NCBI GenBank assembly: GCA_021399445.1
Contig: JAJTUQ010000004.1
Location: forward strand, 4,712,001-4,776,000
Length of the DNA stretch: 64,000 nt
Source: Xylogone sp. PMI_703
Taxonomy: Eukaryota; Ascomycota; Leotiomycetes
Direction of reading: 5' to 3'
How positions within the stretch are numbered: position 1 is the first letter of the stretch; each line of letters opens with the position of its first letter. The position numbers and the translations under genes are program-made. The notes under the pieces are model-generated. The model searched no databases, was not told the origin of the DNA, and was given only the letters and a program-made list of their open reading frames with translations. This document shows, piece after piece, positions 1-10,345 of this stretch.

Positions 1-679
1 AAGATATTCGCACCGCCGGCGAAACAACTCACACCACTACAACCCTGCCTATGATCACAGGCGAACATGTCCATCATCATATCCACGAGGTGTGTCTCCG
101 TAAATGCCGTGCCGGCTAAAATATAGCAGAACTCGTCAGCTAACAACAAGCTAGGTCGTTCAGCCGATACTCCAGAAGGAGATTATTCAGCCAACAATCA
201 TCCACACCATGGTCCCAGTCCACGAACTCCATCAACGAGAAGCCAAATATCACGGTATCACCACTCTTCCTCCCAAGACTATGGAGGAGTATCTATCGCA
301 AGGCGGCAGTCTCACTGGTCGTGCGGAGAGGGTTGATTCCTTCACAGGCGAGCCCAAGTCTGTGCTGGACAGCTCGCCCACATCATCCGGATCTCTGCTG
401 AGGGGCCCGATGTCCTCGACTTCTCCAAGCGAGATAACCAATACCCAGACCACGGTCACGCCTATCGCAACAACCAAGGCCTCAATGGGTACAAAGCGAA
501 CGACTGAACATCGTGAAGACGCTGGAGCAAAGAGAAGTGGCATGCTGCTGGATGCCGATAAGTCGTCTACCCAGAGGTCAACTGGAACCGCCCAGACGGC
601 AGCGAACCAAGCCACCAACGCTGCCAGAAACGAGGAAATGAATTCCACTCACATCCCGGGCACATGGCCAGTAGCTTAG
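1..679 (+). CDS. His-rich LEA-like stress protein ('allergen' family), C-terminal part
   Basis: The gene enters from the left edge in frame 3 (codons from base 3). The first exon piece ends at 89 with the family signature GEHVHHHIHE. An intron runs 90-154 (GTGTGT donor, CTAAC branch site, TAG acceptor). The second exon then continues VVQPILQKEIIQP, THMVPVHE-like residues and the GGSLTGR..D.F.GEPKSV block to a TAG at 677-679. This pattern (repeated His-rich and QP..QKE segments) is typical of fungal hydrophilic proteins annotated as 'allergen' or LEA-like, thought to act in stress or dormancy. The family assignment is from recall. The 5' end lies outside the window. The tail beyond GEPKSV is Ser/Thr-rich and not recognisable. 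An open frame continues after the TAG (see next entry), so this stop may be a premature one. Confidence 0.72.
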
Positions 680-937
680 ACTTCTAACAGAAGCAATATG
701 ACCGACAATGTCCAAAATGTGCAAACTAGGAGCAACATGACTGACAATGTTCAAAATGTTCAAAGTGGAGAGAGGGGCAATGTAGCTCAGACTCGCCAGG
801 ACCCCAACGTGGCACGGACTCGATCTGACCGCCAAGAACGTACCTCGGGAAGCAGCGGCAGTCCAGGTCGAGGACGCAGGCTCAGTTTCAATGTCTTTGA
901 TCGATTGAAGGGTCGAGTGGGTGCAGTTGGAGCATAA
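680..937 (+). other. In-frame open continuation after the TAG at 677-679
   Basis: The frame of the preceding gene stays open for a further 85 codons after its TAG, to a TAA at 935-937. It includes a tandem 13-residue repeat (RSNMTDNVQNVQ units) and ends in a basic, hydrophobic-patterned tail (RRLSFNVFDRLKGRV). A 20-nt GT..AG segment spans the stop (671-690) but is too short for an intron and not a multiple of three. The segment is either the original C-terminus cut off by a nonsense change or a 3' UTR that happens to be open. The codon-phased repeat favours the first view. Confidence 0.45.
689..766 (+). repeat. Two tandem 39-bp units
   Basis: Units 689-727 and 728-766 are 39 bp each (13 codons) and differ mostly at third positions, for example GACAATGTC/GACAATGTT. 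That is what purifying selection on a translated repeat would leave. Confidence 0.8.
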
Positions 938-1961
938 AGACTAGATACAGAAAAAAACAAATGTTGTCTTGGAAAGATATGCCGAATCTTTACTTTTGTT
1001 TTTACCTCGAATTGCTTTTTGATCCCTTTGGTTCATCATGTTATGCATCCTGTTGTCTTTGATATATTTTCTACATATGCAGCAGACAAGAAAAAGAAAA
1101 TCATGAGATGGACACTCGATGGATGGGATGGTGCGAGGCGGCTGTAATGTGTAATGATATATGATCACTCATTATGTATGCTACGTGTAAATAAATATAT
1201 GTTTCTCTGAAATATGGACCTAGTATCATAGATCCTAAACCCTAAACGGGTGCCTAAACGTACAATTTATCCGTGAGCTTTTAATGATCACCAAATTGTC
1301 TACACAGGCAATTCCAGCTTTGCTCTAAACTCGAGTTGTTTATTTATTTATTTATTCATACCAAATTAACTTAACTATCGATCGCGTACATCTGGATATC
1401 GATATGCTTTTTATTTCAGCGATTGAAACATTGTCTTGGACCTGTTTATCTTGTGCTGGAGGGAGTGGTGACGTGGGCGGTGAATGCCGAGCGGAAGATC
1501 CGATAAGCAACCGCTGGGAAATGGAATGGATGGGATTTGCTGACGACTACTCGCATCCTTCGCACCGAACCGATAGGGCACAACGAGCCAGCATCGTCCA
1601 TCATCACATCGTGTTCTCTCGTGTTTTCCTTCCCTCATGCATCTCAGGATCCAATGGATCTGGTCTTGAATGCCCGCCAAGACTGGGTCACGGTACATCT
1701 CTTCCAAGCTGTGTGACATCTCCATGTCCTAGCAGAAGATTATCTCAGCTTCTTCCTCGAACCTCTCTTGCCAACTTCCCTTGACTTCCTTTTCCCATTA
1801 CATCCGCCATCTTCTTTCGCACCGCCTCTTCTCCCCCGACAGGACATGGATATTCATCGGTCCCAGACACAAGACAACCAGCAGCGGGCGAAACAGCAGA
1901 TGTGAGGCCCAATTGAAACCGCGCCTTCCGCAACAAGAATGCTCATATCCCCATCAACATC
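938..1961. other. Intergenic, no gene seen
   Basis: This stretch holds the 3' flank of the LEA-like gene and the 5' flank of the SUR7-type gene. It contains a TTTA microsatellite near 1338-1357 and pyrimidine-rich DNA upstream of 1962. Short open frames on both strands (for example 1404-1784) have no recognisable content. Confidence 0.6.
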
Positions 1962-3305
1962 ATGGTGCGCTATCTCCCCGTAGCAGCCTGGTTCCTCGCC
2001 CTCTTCACCGCCCCAACCCTCATCCTCCTCACGCTCTGCGGCACCATCTCAGACGGCAACACCGGCGCCTTCGCAAACCGAAACCACCACTTCCTGCAAT
2101 GGATCCCCATCTGGTCCCTCACCGTGACCATCACCTCGGCCGACAACTCCACCTCTCCGCCCACCCCGCCGCTTCCGTTCTACCCCGTCGCCAACTGGAC
2201 CTGCTTCCTGTACATGAACGCCATATGTAACTACCACCCTGCTCGATCGCCCTACCGCGGGTCATACTTCACTTGCGACATTGGCGCCGGGAAGGATCTG
2301 AATATCAGAGAGAGGCTCAGGCAGGACGAAGCTGAGGTGTTTCTCTGGTGGAGCAGGACCTACGACCCTCCTGCCACGCCTATATCAGTGGAAATCTCAT
2401 CTCCCTCGCCGACGAGCACGCCGCGATGGGCATGGATTGGCGCAAGGCAGGCAGATGGTGCTCCTTCTGCTACTTCTACTCCGACTTCTACTCCTACAAC
2501 CCTCGTCGCATCGGTTCCAGTCGTGACAGAGACGAGCGTCGTGGTCCTGACTACGAATCGACTTGATCCATTGACTGCTCCCACGCCTTCCGCGAGTCTT
2601 GCAGATCCCATACCACTGGTTACGAATATTCCCTATGTGGCGTCTTCGCACCTCGGAGTGGCTCGGATTAGCTATATCGTGCCGTTTATCTTCTATATCA
2701 TGGCTTCGGTTAATGCGCTGGTGCTCTGCGTGACATTGCTGGGTACGTTTAGAGGGTATAGTCGGAGGAGCTTTTTGAATTTCAGCATTGCGGGGGTAAG
2801 TTAGGGCTCTCTTTTCGCTATATCTGGTTCTTTGAACTGCTCTATATGTGCTTGTCCAACGAATTAATGCCACTTCTCTAACATGAACTTAACTTAGGGT
2901 TGCTTTCTGGCTCTCCTTTTTGGCAACTCCATACTCACCAGTTCATCCCGTGATGCCATGCACAGACTCACATCTGGCGCCTCGGGGCTATATGTTCCTT
3001 CCTCCAAGATCTCCATGAACAGCACATTCCTAGGGCTGGCGTGGGGTACTACCGCAGCGATGTTCGTGGCTACGATCATGATGGCCTGGGAATGGAACGT
3101 GGAACGATTCACTCCACCTGGGCCGAATATCATTGACGAAGGATGGAAACCCCGTAATGTGGGATGGTTCTCGAGGACGCCGCGGTGGGATGAATTGATG
3201 AATGCTGAGCAGGGAGTCGAGAGATCCAGTCATTCCCCACAGGATACTGAAATGAGCGAGTTAGCATTGAACGAGCAAACTACAGCGAATGAGCCGGCTA
3301 GGTGA
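1962..3305 (+). CDS. SUR7/PalI-family-like plasma membrane protein
   Basis: Two exons, 1962-2795 and 2898-3305, are joined by a phase-0 intron with a GTAAGT donor and TTAG acceptor, giving 413 residues. The architecture is one N-terminal TM helix (residues about 5-27), a long extracytoplasmic loop, then three TM helices (about 240-262, 277-295 and 325-350) and a hydrophilic cytosolic tail. The loop carries NWT..LYMNAIC followed about 15 residues later by a second Cys, which resembles the W-x-Cys...Cys signature of SUR7-type proteins. It then becomes Ser/Thr/Pro-rich, as in cell-wall-facing sensors. Proteins of this family sit in eisosome/MCC patches or act in pH and wall sensing. The family call rests on topology and Cys spacing, so a generic four-TM fungal protein is the alternative. 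Confidence 0.65.
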
Positions 3306-5191
3306 ATTTATCACCCAAGTATGGCTGCCTTTTTCCGCGGATACGTTTGGTTGGATATACTGGTTGCAAAGCTCCGGCCGAAGACTTCTTATTGGATACG
3401 AACACCGGTGGTGAAATTGTAGGTTTGAAGGTCCACATAATAGGGTCAGCAACCGTACACATTCCGGAATACTAGGAATCCGGAGAACGGTACAACTGGT
3501 GACGCTCCAACCTAGACTCGTCCTGGGCTCCAAATGGCGCCCACATAATCCTCGAGGGCAGGGTAATAAGTCATATGTACTCAACCTACAACGAAGTTAA
3601 CGATATTCGCAAATATCGAACGGCACATATCATCCTTACTTAGACCAGAGCCCCCCATACCAGCTCCATACCGCTATTTGGAACGAAGAATGAAACGATC
3701 GCGCCGGGAACCTATAATAAAAGTTATGAATATTATGCGAATATGCTTACATATGTCCTGCATTTACAATGATAATTTAGAGTAAGGCGTTAGTTTGATG
3801 GGTACATATTGAAGTATGCATTGTTTAAAGCATACGATGGAAAAGGATGGGAATTTGAATGAATGATGTGTATCATACATAGCATGTGGTAAGAGGTACA
3901 GAATATAAACTCTTAGTTAAATAAGTTATACGTTTTTAAGTTGCTATTGAGAGTTCCTATGTCTAGCTATACTATTAAATCTTCCTCTATATCCTCAACT
4001 TATTCGTATCTCCGACCAAGGCGATCCGCACCGCGTGAATCCAGAAAAGTTGGTTTTACAAAGTTGAATAGACGCCTAGGCCACGGCTAGATCTAGTATT
4101 GCAACGACTATGGGTGTAACAACGAGCTTATGGAGATATAGGGCGTATTTCGGTAATGTCACTGCAGGATAACAGCAGATAATCTGGTTCTCCAATTTGT
4201 AAATGGGAAGTAATTACTGTCTTTATAGCCGCAAAACCCTCAGCAGTCTCTACTGTGTAAGCCTTTGGCACGGCACCATGACGATTTTAATTACTTTAAC
4301 ACTCTATATTTGAGAAGTATAGCGTGTAGATACGGGTCCCGCACTTTTGGCTATCTTCATACTAAAGCATGCTATGTTTAATATAGATTTCAATAACCAG
4401 CGCTCATCCCTGAGGGTCTGGATTTTAATAGGATTTAATGTATTGTAGGGTTAAAAGCCTCCTTGTAACCTTGACTAGCAGTTTATTAAGTGGTTCCTGG
4501 TCGCGTTGCGCATTGAGGTGACTATCTGATCCGTATTTCTAGTCATTCGTACCTCGTAGAAGTTCTTGCTATCGCCTTTTTGATTTAGGTCTATTCACTC
4601 AAGATGCGTACCGCTCTAGTAAAGGGAGAGAGTGGTTTTCTAGTAAATATATGGCTGTTGACTGGTGGCACTAGCTTCCTCCTATTTTTCATGAACTGCT
4701 TTAAGCTCCCGATACACTCCGTCTAATTGAGCTGGTTGCAGTGTTTTTGAGTAAGTCTTGTTTCAGAATATAGCACATGTAGGGTATACCCCTATTTGCT
4801 CCGTTGTCGGGTCGTCGCTCTTGTTCTAATATGGTTATTCTGCTCTGCAAGGGGTTGGCTGTTCGTCGTTGACACTGCCATGGAGGACAAACTTGAACTA
4901 GCCGGCAGAATAGTATTTGAAATCTCAAAGACTTGACGCGGCTCGAGTTCGGATTGAGCTAAGTGAATATGAGCTCGGATGATTGCCGCGTCTTGAACTC
5001 GCCCAAGAAAGGTTCCATAGATTTCGCCATCTGTCCATCGGCGAAACTGTACAATGTAGGAATTTCGCCTTTATCAGGCAACAGGATATCAGTTCCATTC
5101 ACTGGGACTGCCGTACGTGGATATTACGATGAACTCTAGACTGCGTGCCCACGAGGGCTCCGCACTCTGTTGGAAACATGTAGAGACACTC
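3306..5191. other. AT-rich gene-poor stretch with coding relics
   Basis: No intact gene is visible. On the minus strand several open blocks read like eroded coding DNA: about 4956-5109 (a block ending FKTRQSSELIFT), 4688-4760 (ending QLDGVYRELKAVHEK at a TAG), and 4137-4290 (containing YTVETAEGF and EPDYLLLS). They are in different frames and separated by stops. I could not assign them to a family. A decayed transposase or host gene is possible. Confidence 0.4.
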
Positions 5192-5980
5192 TCATTCTAA
5201 CTCAGTCACTCTGACCGCCGATGATAGTCCCCACTGCGCAAAAAGCTGCATATAAGCATCACATTCTCCCGTGAAATCATACATTCTAGAACTTTGCACG
5301 ACAAGTCCATCGGTGCTCATGTGTGCATGGATAATACGGCCGTGGTTGGGACCCATGTAGGAGAATAGTAATACCTAAGCATTGCAGTGAGTTAGCTATG
5401 CTAACTGGGAAGTTTTGCAATCAATTGGTCTGTGGAAATGGCACCGAAGAGATGGGCACTCAGAGGAATAAACTCACTGGAGCTGTGTGGCCGGTGAAAC
5501 CTCTATATTTCATATGCTTGAAGATCAGCGAGATAAGAGTGATCAACTCGCCCAAGAGCAAGACGTCACTGCATTCGTCTCCAGAGGCATCATATATCAT
5601 CGAGCACTTCAAATGTGGTAGTCTGTGTTCCAACAGATTGTAAATAGCGATTGCATACCACGTGGGATGTTCTTCGGTAGGGAACAGTTCTCCGAGGGAA
5701 CCATAATCTGCTGGCCTAGTAAAATTGTTAAAATATCCACGATGAGTAGAAATTGGATGAGAAATGTAAAAATGAAATTCTAATAACAAACGTACGCATG
5801 CCATTCCCACCTGAGCCCACCCTCTCCTTTACTTCTAAGTGAATAGCGGACTCGATATCTCCGAATGCAGTTGCACATGTCCTCAGCACGGTCAAAATGC
5901 CTCTCAAAGTCTTCTGGGAACTCGTCAGGGAGGGGTTTGTTGAATTTCTTGCCCTCGGGTTCCACTGGGCACATGGACAT
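5192..5980 (-). CDS. Small uncharacterised protein, three exons (201 aa)
   Basis: Exons 5980-5796, 5715-5478 and 5374-5192 are joined by introns of 80 nt (GTACGT..CTAG) and 103 nt (GTGAGT..TTAG) and total exactly 202 codons. The middle part is rich in Leu and Ile with HLKCSMIYDAS and LLLGELITLISLIF. The last exon has VLLFSYMGPNHGRIIHAH and ends in an acidic stretch. Similar 'FSYMGP.HGRI..AH' C-termini recur in unnamed proteins of filamentous fungi as far as I recall, with no assigned function. No signal peptide or clear TM pair is evident. The gene is intact despite lying between relics. It is divergently oriented to the broken gene at 6012-6820. Confidence 0.6.
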
Positions 5981-6011
5981 GTTAATTGCAGGGCTGAAGA
6001 AACAGGGCTGA

Positions 6012-6820
6012 AACTATATCCCTGATGATGCTAGCACCAGTGAACGAAGATACCGAAGCTTGCTAGACAGAGCAGGAGAAACGATTGCTTATCACAGCGT
6101 TGGGGAACGTCTGGAAAAGCCACGAGGCCTTGTTGCAACATGGTGTATGATTATTCTTAATGACATTGCTGATTATGAAAGAGATGTCCTATGTGGAGAA
6201 AGTAACAACATCTCCAGGGGTCTAACCAGTGAACAGCAGGTTGTGGATAGCGCCGCATGGGCTCTGGAAGCGTTATTCTGGCCATAGACAATCATGACTA
6301 TGATTTGAGCGACACTATCATTGGCGCTGAAGCTTATTATCTGGCGACATGGAGGTATAATGGGCCTAAACTGGCAAGGCACGAAGCTGTCAGTGTGCGA
6401 CACAGAAGGCCAGGAACACCTCCTGAGCTGGAAGAGATTGTGGGCATCGTAAAGTCTGGGAAGGATTCTGACGTCCCTGAACTTGCAACGTATGGAGAAC
6501 TGTATGAGAAGGCTGAGGAGAGTGTTCGAAAACTGTATTGGGGTTGTACTTGCTATGGATCAATAGAAGGGCATGATGCTTGGAAGCTATTGGCACAAGC
6601 GATGGATGAGGGAGGTAATGATGAGATTGAGGAGCGCATGCACGTTGATCTCGTCGCACTCAACAATGCCGCAAATGCTGGTGACCTCAGATCCGAATGT
6701 GGTGTTGACCACTTGTTGTGTGAATCTTTTATACGGTTTTTTCATCCAGACACAGGGATTGTTGCACGATTGCACTATCGAACTGGGAATACTGAACTTG
6801 GAAACACGATTACAGAGTAG
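6012..6820 (+). pseudogene. Truncated, frameshifted gene; possibly class I terpene-synthase-like
   Basis: An open frame from 6012 ends at a TAG at 6285-6287 (..LEALFWP). The sense continues without a gap in another frame (..AIDNHDYDLSDTIIGAEAYYLATWRYN..) to a TAG at 6818-6820, so a small indel near 6285 has split the gene. No good ATG or N-terminal half is present. The first part carries LNDIADYERDVLCGESNN and the second a WRYN about 65 residues later. Spacing and composition recall the NSE metal-binding motif and the RY pair of class I terpene synthases, but the Asp-rich first motif would lie in the missing N-terminus. The family is a weak inference; the truncation and frame change are directly visible. 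Confidence 0.45.
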
Positions 6821-7430
6821 CTTATAACTGCGTCCTGTTTTAACTTGATGGCCCCTGTGTTCAACACTACAGGACTTCCACAACACCTTATAAGACAGCG
6901 GCAGTTCAACCTGCATCTGAAGGTGCTTTAGACGTTTTAGTTATTGACGCTAGTTAGCTTGATTGCCAATTCCTTTATATGTGTATTGCTCCCCTAACGG
7001 TTACCCAATTGAGTTGACATCAACCATAAATTAACAAGATTTAATAACATTAGAAACCTATTTCAAGGACTCCACTATGAGCTCACAGTTGACAGGAGAA
7101 GAGTCACGTGCTGTTAAAGGACGTGAACTCGATATAATTGTATTTTCATAGTAAATTGATTAAACGAGTTACCGCTTTGTCTTATGCATGCCAGTATACC
7201 TCTGTTAGTGGAGCAGCTATGCAGAGCTCTATCTGGGGGGAAGGAGTCCGTGACCTACAGCATCATTCGCGGAGTTTATCCGTTAACTCCAGTCGGAATT
7301 TGGGTAAAGTAAGCGCCCCAACCTCTTTACAACGAGAAATGTACAGAACCATAAGATGACATAATTTCCTTAGAGGAACTAAACGTCTATACCACATCAC
7401 GTACCTAGAGCCGGTACAGCATAAGTAACC
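6821..7430. other. Intergenic, no gene seen
   Basis: AT-rich spacer between the broken gene and the bZIP start at 7431. No motif or coding block is convincing. Confidence 0.6.
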
Positions 7431-8328
7431 ATGAATTCGGTCACCGACTCTATGGAATCGCCGTCATCAGCTCCTGCGGCCAAAAGACGCCTTCAAAATC
7501 GGTCTGCACAAAAGAGATACAGTTAGTCAATACCTAGCAGTAAACCTTCTATTTACGGGCACTTGCTGAGACTCTGATCGCTATATTTAGGGCAGCGCCA
7601 AGCGGAAAGGGCGCAACAGGCGGAGTCGGCCAGATCTTGTCCCGGTAAGGTGCATCACTACCAAATATCAGTCACTAGGTTGATACCAGTGAGAAGATTT
7701 CAAAGTTAAAGTTCTCCGGCTGCACCAGCCATGTAAACAGAAGGCGAAGTTATTACCATGTGGTTCAACTTTTATTCCAACTGCAGCCATTTCTCCAGAC
7801 CATGAGCTACTTGTAGTAGCACACAACAACATTTTACGTGCTCTTATGTCTAATATCCAATATATGGGGCAGCCGTTCTCTTTTATTTGCCAAGAAGACT
7901 CGGTCTCTACTTTTAGTCACTCTATGTCTGCAGATTATTCTCATATTCCTGCATCTCTACGTCCTACGGTATTACAGCGCAATATTACGCATCATCCTTG
8001 GATAGATGTGATTCCATCCCCTCAATTCCGTGATAATATTCTACAGGCATCATTAGAATGGTTAGATGACCCAAAGGAGACCGAATTGTGTGAAGATATA
8101 ACTGGCGTAGGCGCCTTACAAGTCAGCTGTATTCGGCCAGGAATGCTGGTGTGGGGAGACTCATGGGATAGCTATCATTGGGAGGTGACTGAAGAGTTCG
8201 CGACGAAATGGTCTGGTCTATTAAAGAACTGTCACGATATTATAGAGTCAACAAATCACTGGCGGAGTGCAAGGGGAGAAGACAACATAAAGTGGGAAGA
8301 TTCATGCCCGAATCTAATCAATCCCTAG
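7431..8328 (+). CDS. bZIP transcription factor with DUF3425 domain
   Basis: Exon 1 (7431-7521) and exon 2 (7591-7644) together encode a classic basic region (KRRLQNRSAQKRYRQRQ) that is split by the first intron. Exon 3 (starting at 7706, or at 7697 if the earlier acceptor is used) runs to 8328. It holds the DUF3425 pattern: SLRPTVLQRNITHHPWID, IPSPQFRDNIL, GMLVWGD.WD...WEVTEEF..KW and a C-terminal ES.HWR. Length is about 255-258 residues. Fungal bZIP-DUF3425 proteins are nuclear regulators, often of local metabolism or stress. The zone after the basic region lacks an obvious run of heptad leucines, so dimerisation may be weak or rely on DUF3425. The exon 3 acceptor is the only uncertain boundary. 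Confidence 0.82.
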
Positions 8329-8389
8329 ATTTTGAGACCTATATAGCTTTAAAGAGAGGTTGCTATTGAACTCGCACAAATTTTAGTAG

Positions 8390-9484
8390 CTATTTCAGGT
8401 CCTCAGGGAGGTTTAACAATTTGCAGGTATCTTTCCAAAGCGATGTCTCTGCCGCCGGATCAAAAGCAAAAGGCCCATAGCCACCGTCTATTGGGGTAGC
8501 ACCCTCTTGAACTGGCTGTGCAATGGTGCAATTTTCCAGATAGATGCCGCCTTTACCTTCAAGCACTGGTGCAATCGCAGCCCATACAATAGTTGCTGCC
8601 CCTTGCTTTGAATTTTTCAGTTCCTCCCTGTACCCAGGGATGACCTGTGCACCCTGCTCCATGGTTTGGAGTATAGATTGCTCAGTATGCCGAAGGAGTC
8701 CAGTTTCCTTGATGGTGCCCGGATGCACCGATAGGGCGTGCACACCTCGAGATCCGTACATGCGTTCGATCTGGTTGGCGTGGTATATATTTGCAAGCTT
8801 GGACGTAGCATAAGCGCTGAAAGGCTCATATGGGGTCTTTTCAAAATTCGGATCTTCCATATGAGTTGGGAATATGCGATGACCTGTGGAAGACACATTC
8901 ACCATCCGGGAACAAACAGAGCCATTGGCCCTGCTTTCCATGAGGCGTGGCAACAAAAGATAGCTAAGAAGAAAATGAGAGAGGTAGTTTATCCCCCACT
9001 GCATCTCATAGCCATCACGCGTATGGCCGAAGGGAACAGCAGATATTCCTGGATAAGTCAGTTAACTGAAGAGTCAAATCCATGAACTATAAACCGTACC
9101 TGCATTGTTGATCAAAATATCGATCCTATCCGTTTTGGTCAAGATTTCTGCTGCTCCAGCCCTTACAGATTCAAGTGAGTCAAGCTCCATATGAATCAAC
9201 TCAATTTTTCCCGAACTACCAATAGCACTATTTTCTTCTATCTTTTTAACATATTCTTCCGCTTTCCTGCCATCTCGCACAGTAAGATACAAGTGAGCCC
9301 CAGTGCTGTAAAGTGTCTTGGCTGCTTCGAAACCAATGCCGGATGTCGCACCAGTTATCACAATAACTGCTTTTCTAAGATGGGAAAGATCACCTAGATC
9401 CTTAACAACTCGCTCCGCCGTGGGTCTACTATCTCCTGGTCCGGCACGAGCTTTGTGAGCAGCAGCATAAGGATTCAGCGACAT
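8390..9484 (-). CDS. Short-chain dehydrogenase/reductase (SDR)
   Basis: Two exons, 9484-9100 and 9048-8390, are joined by a 51-nt phase-1 intron (GTACGG..CCAG), giving 347 residues. The Rossmann fold is clear: TGATSGIG cofactor loop (about residues 45-52), NNAG split exactly by the intron, NVSS with the catalytic Ser region, YATSK with the catalytic Tyr and Lys, and HPGTI after it. This layout matches classical SDRs of the retinol-dehydrogenase/WWOX-like group, which use NAD(P)(H) on small lipophilic alcohols or ketones. The substrate cannot be told. It is convergent with the bZIP gene, 61 bp apart, and could be its target, which is inference only. Confidence 0.88.
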
Positions 9485-10345
9485 GTTTCGTTCGTAAAAA
9501 GTAGAAGACAGAATTCTTGTTTAAAGAGAATGAGTTGATTATTAGAGTTACAAGCGGGAAGCAATATTTTTCATACAATTCCTCCTATCTTTATATCTTT
9601 AGGCTCCTTGAGATGAAAGATAGTTATGCGGTGCTTATTTCCCGATTAGGAAATAATCATTAGCACAGGATCTCGGATAGCTGCTTTTCTGAAATTCGCA
9701 ATGCCACGATCGCCTGCCTATATGTCAAAGCTAATTGAATTACATCATAGGAGAACTATACACAGATCTCATTGCTAGCACACTCCATTCAAACTTCCTA
9801 GAGCCTTTACACCACGTAGAAGTCAGTGAAACGTCAACAGTATTGTAGCGTCTTAAACCATGAAGCTCCATGTAAGAGATCATCACCACAGTGCGAATTG
9901 TAAGATAATCAAATCCATTTTCAGCCTAGATATCATGGGTAAGAAAGTTGCTAACTGGAAGTGTGCTAGAAATATATATGGATTCAGTATTTAATATATG
10001 TTCCGGTCCATTAGCTAATAGTCCATATTAGCCTGGATTCCAGAACACATATCATTCTTGGCTCCTCGTGAAGTACGATATTAATGTAGAGGTAGGACGA
10101 AAAGTATGAGAAGTCGAGGAATACGGAGTAGAGCAGTTATGGATATCGTGAATAGAAATATTCAGGGGCATCAGCGCATTTACTTCTTTAAATCAAACTC
10201 GAATCCACATCTTTATACCACTAGTATTTTGCTACTAATAATGGCCATTGCATCTCTTCGGTTGGCCTATGTTTACCTCGTAATATAAAGTTGTAGTTGA
10301 TTACTGGCGTGATAAAAATGAAATGCTGGCAAAAGAATAATTGGA
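9485..10345. other. AT-rich intergenic, no gene seen
   Basis: Upstream flank of the SDR and downstream flank of the BTB-type pseudogene. No open frame longer than 60 codons looks coding. Confidence 0.6.

Noticed and set aside
1234..1260. CCTAAACCCTAAA, which looks like two telomere-type repeats
   Set aside because: Only two imperfect units and the plant-type spacing, with genes on both sides; no array, so chance is more likely than an interstitial telomere.
1404..1784. 126-codon plus-strand frame upstream of the SUR7-type gene
   Set aside because: Composition is not protein-like, an antisense frame of similar size overlaps it, and it lies in the probable 5' UTR.
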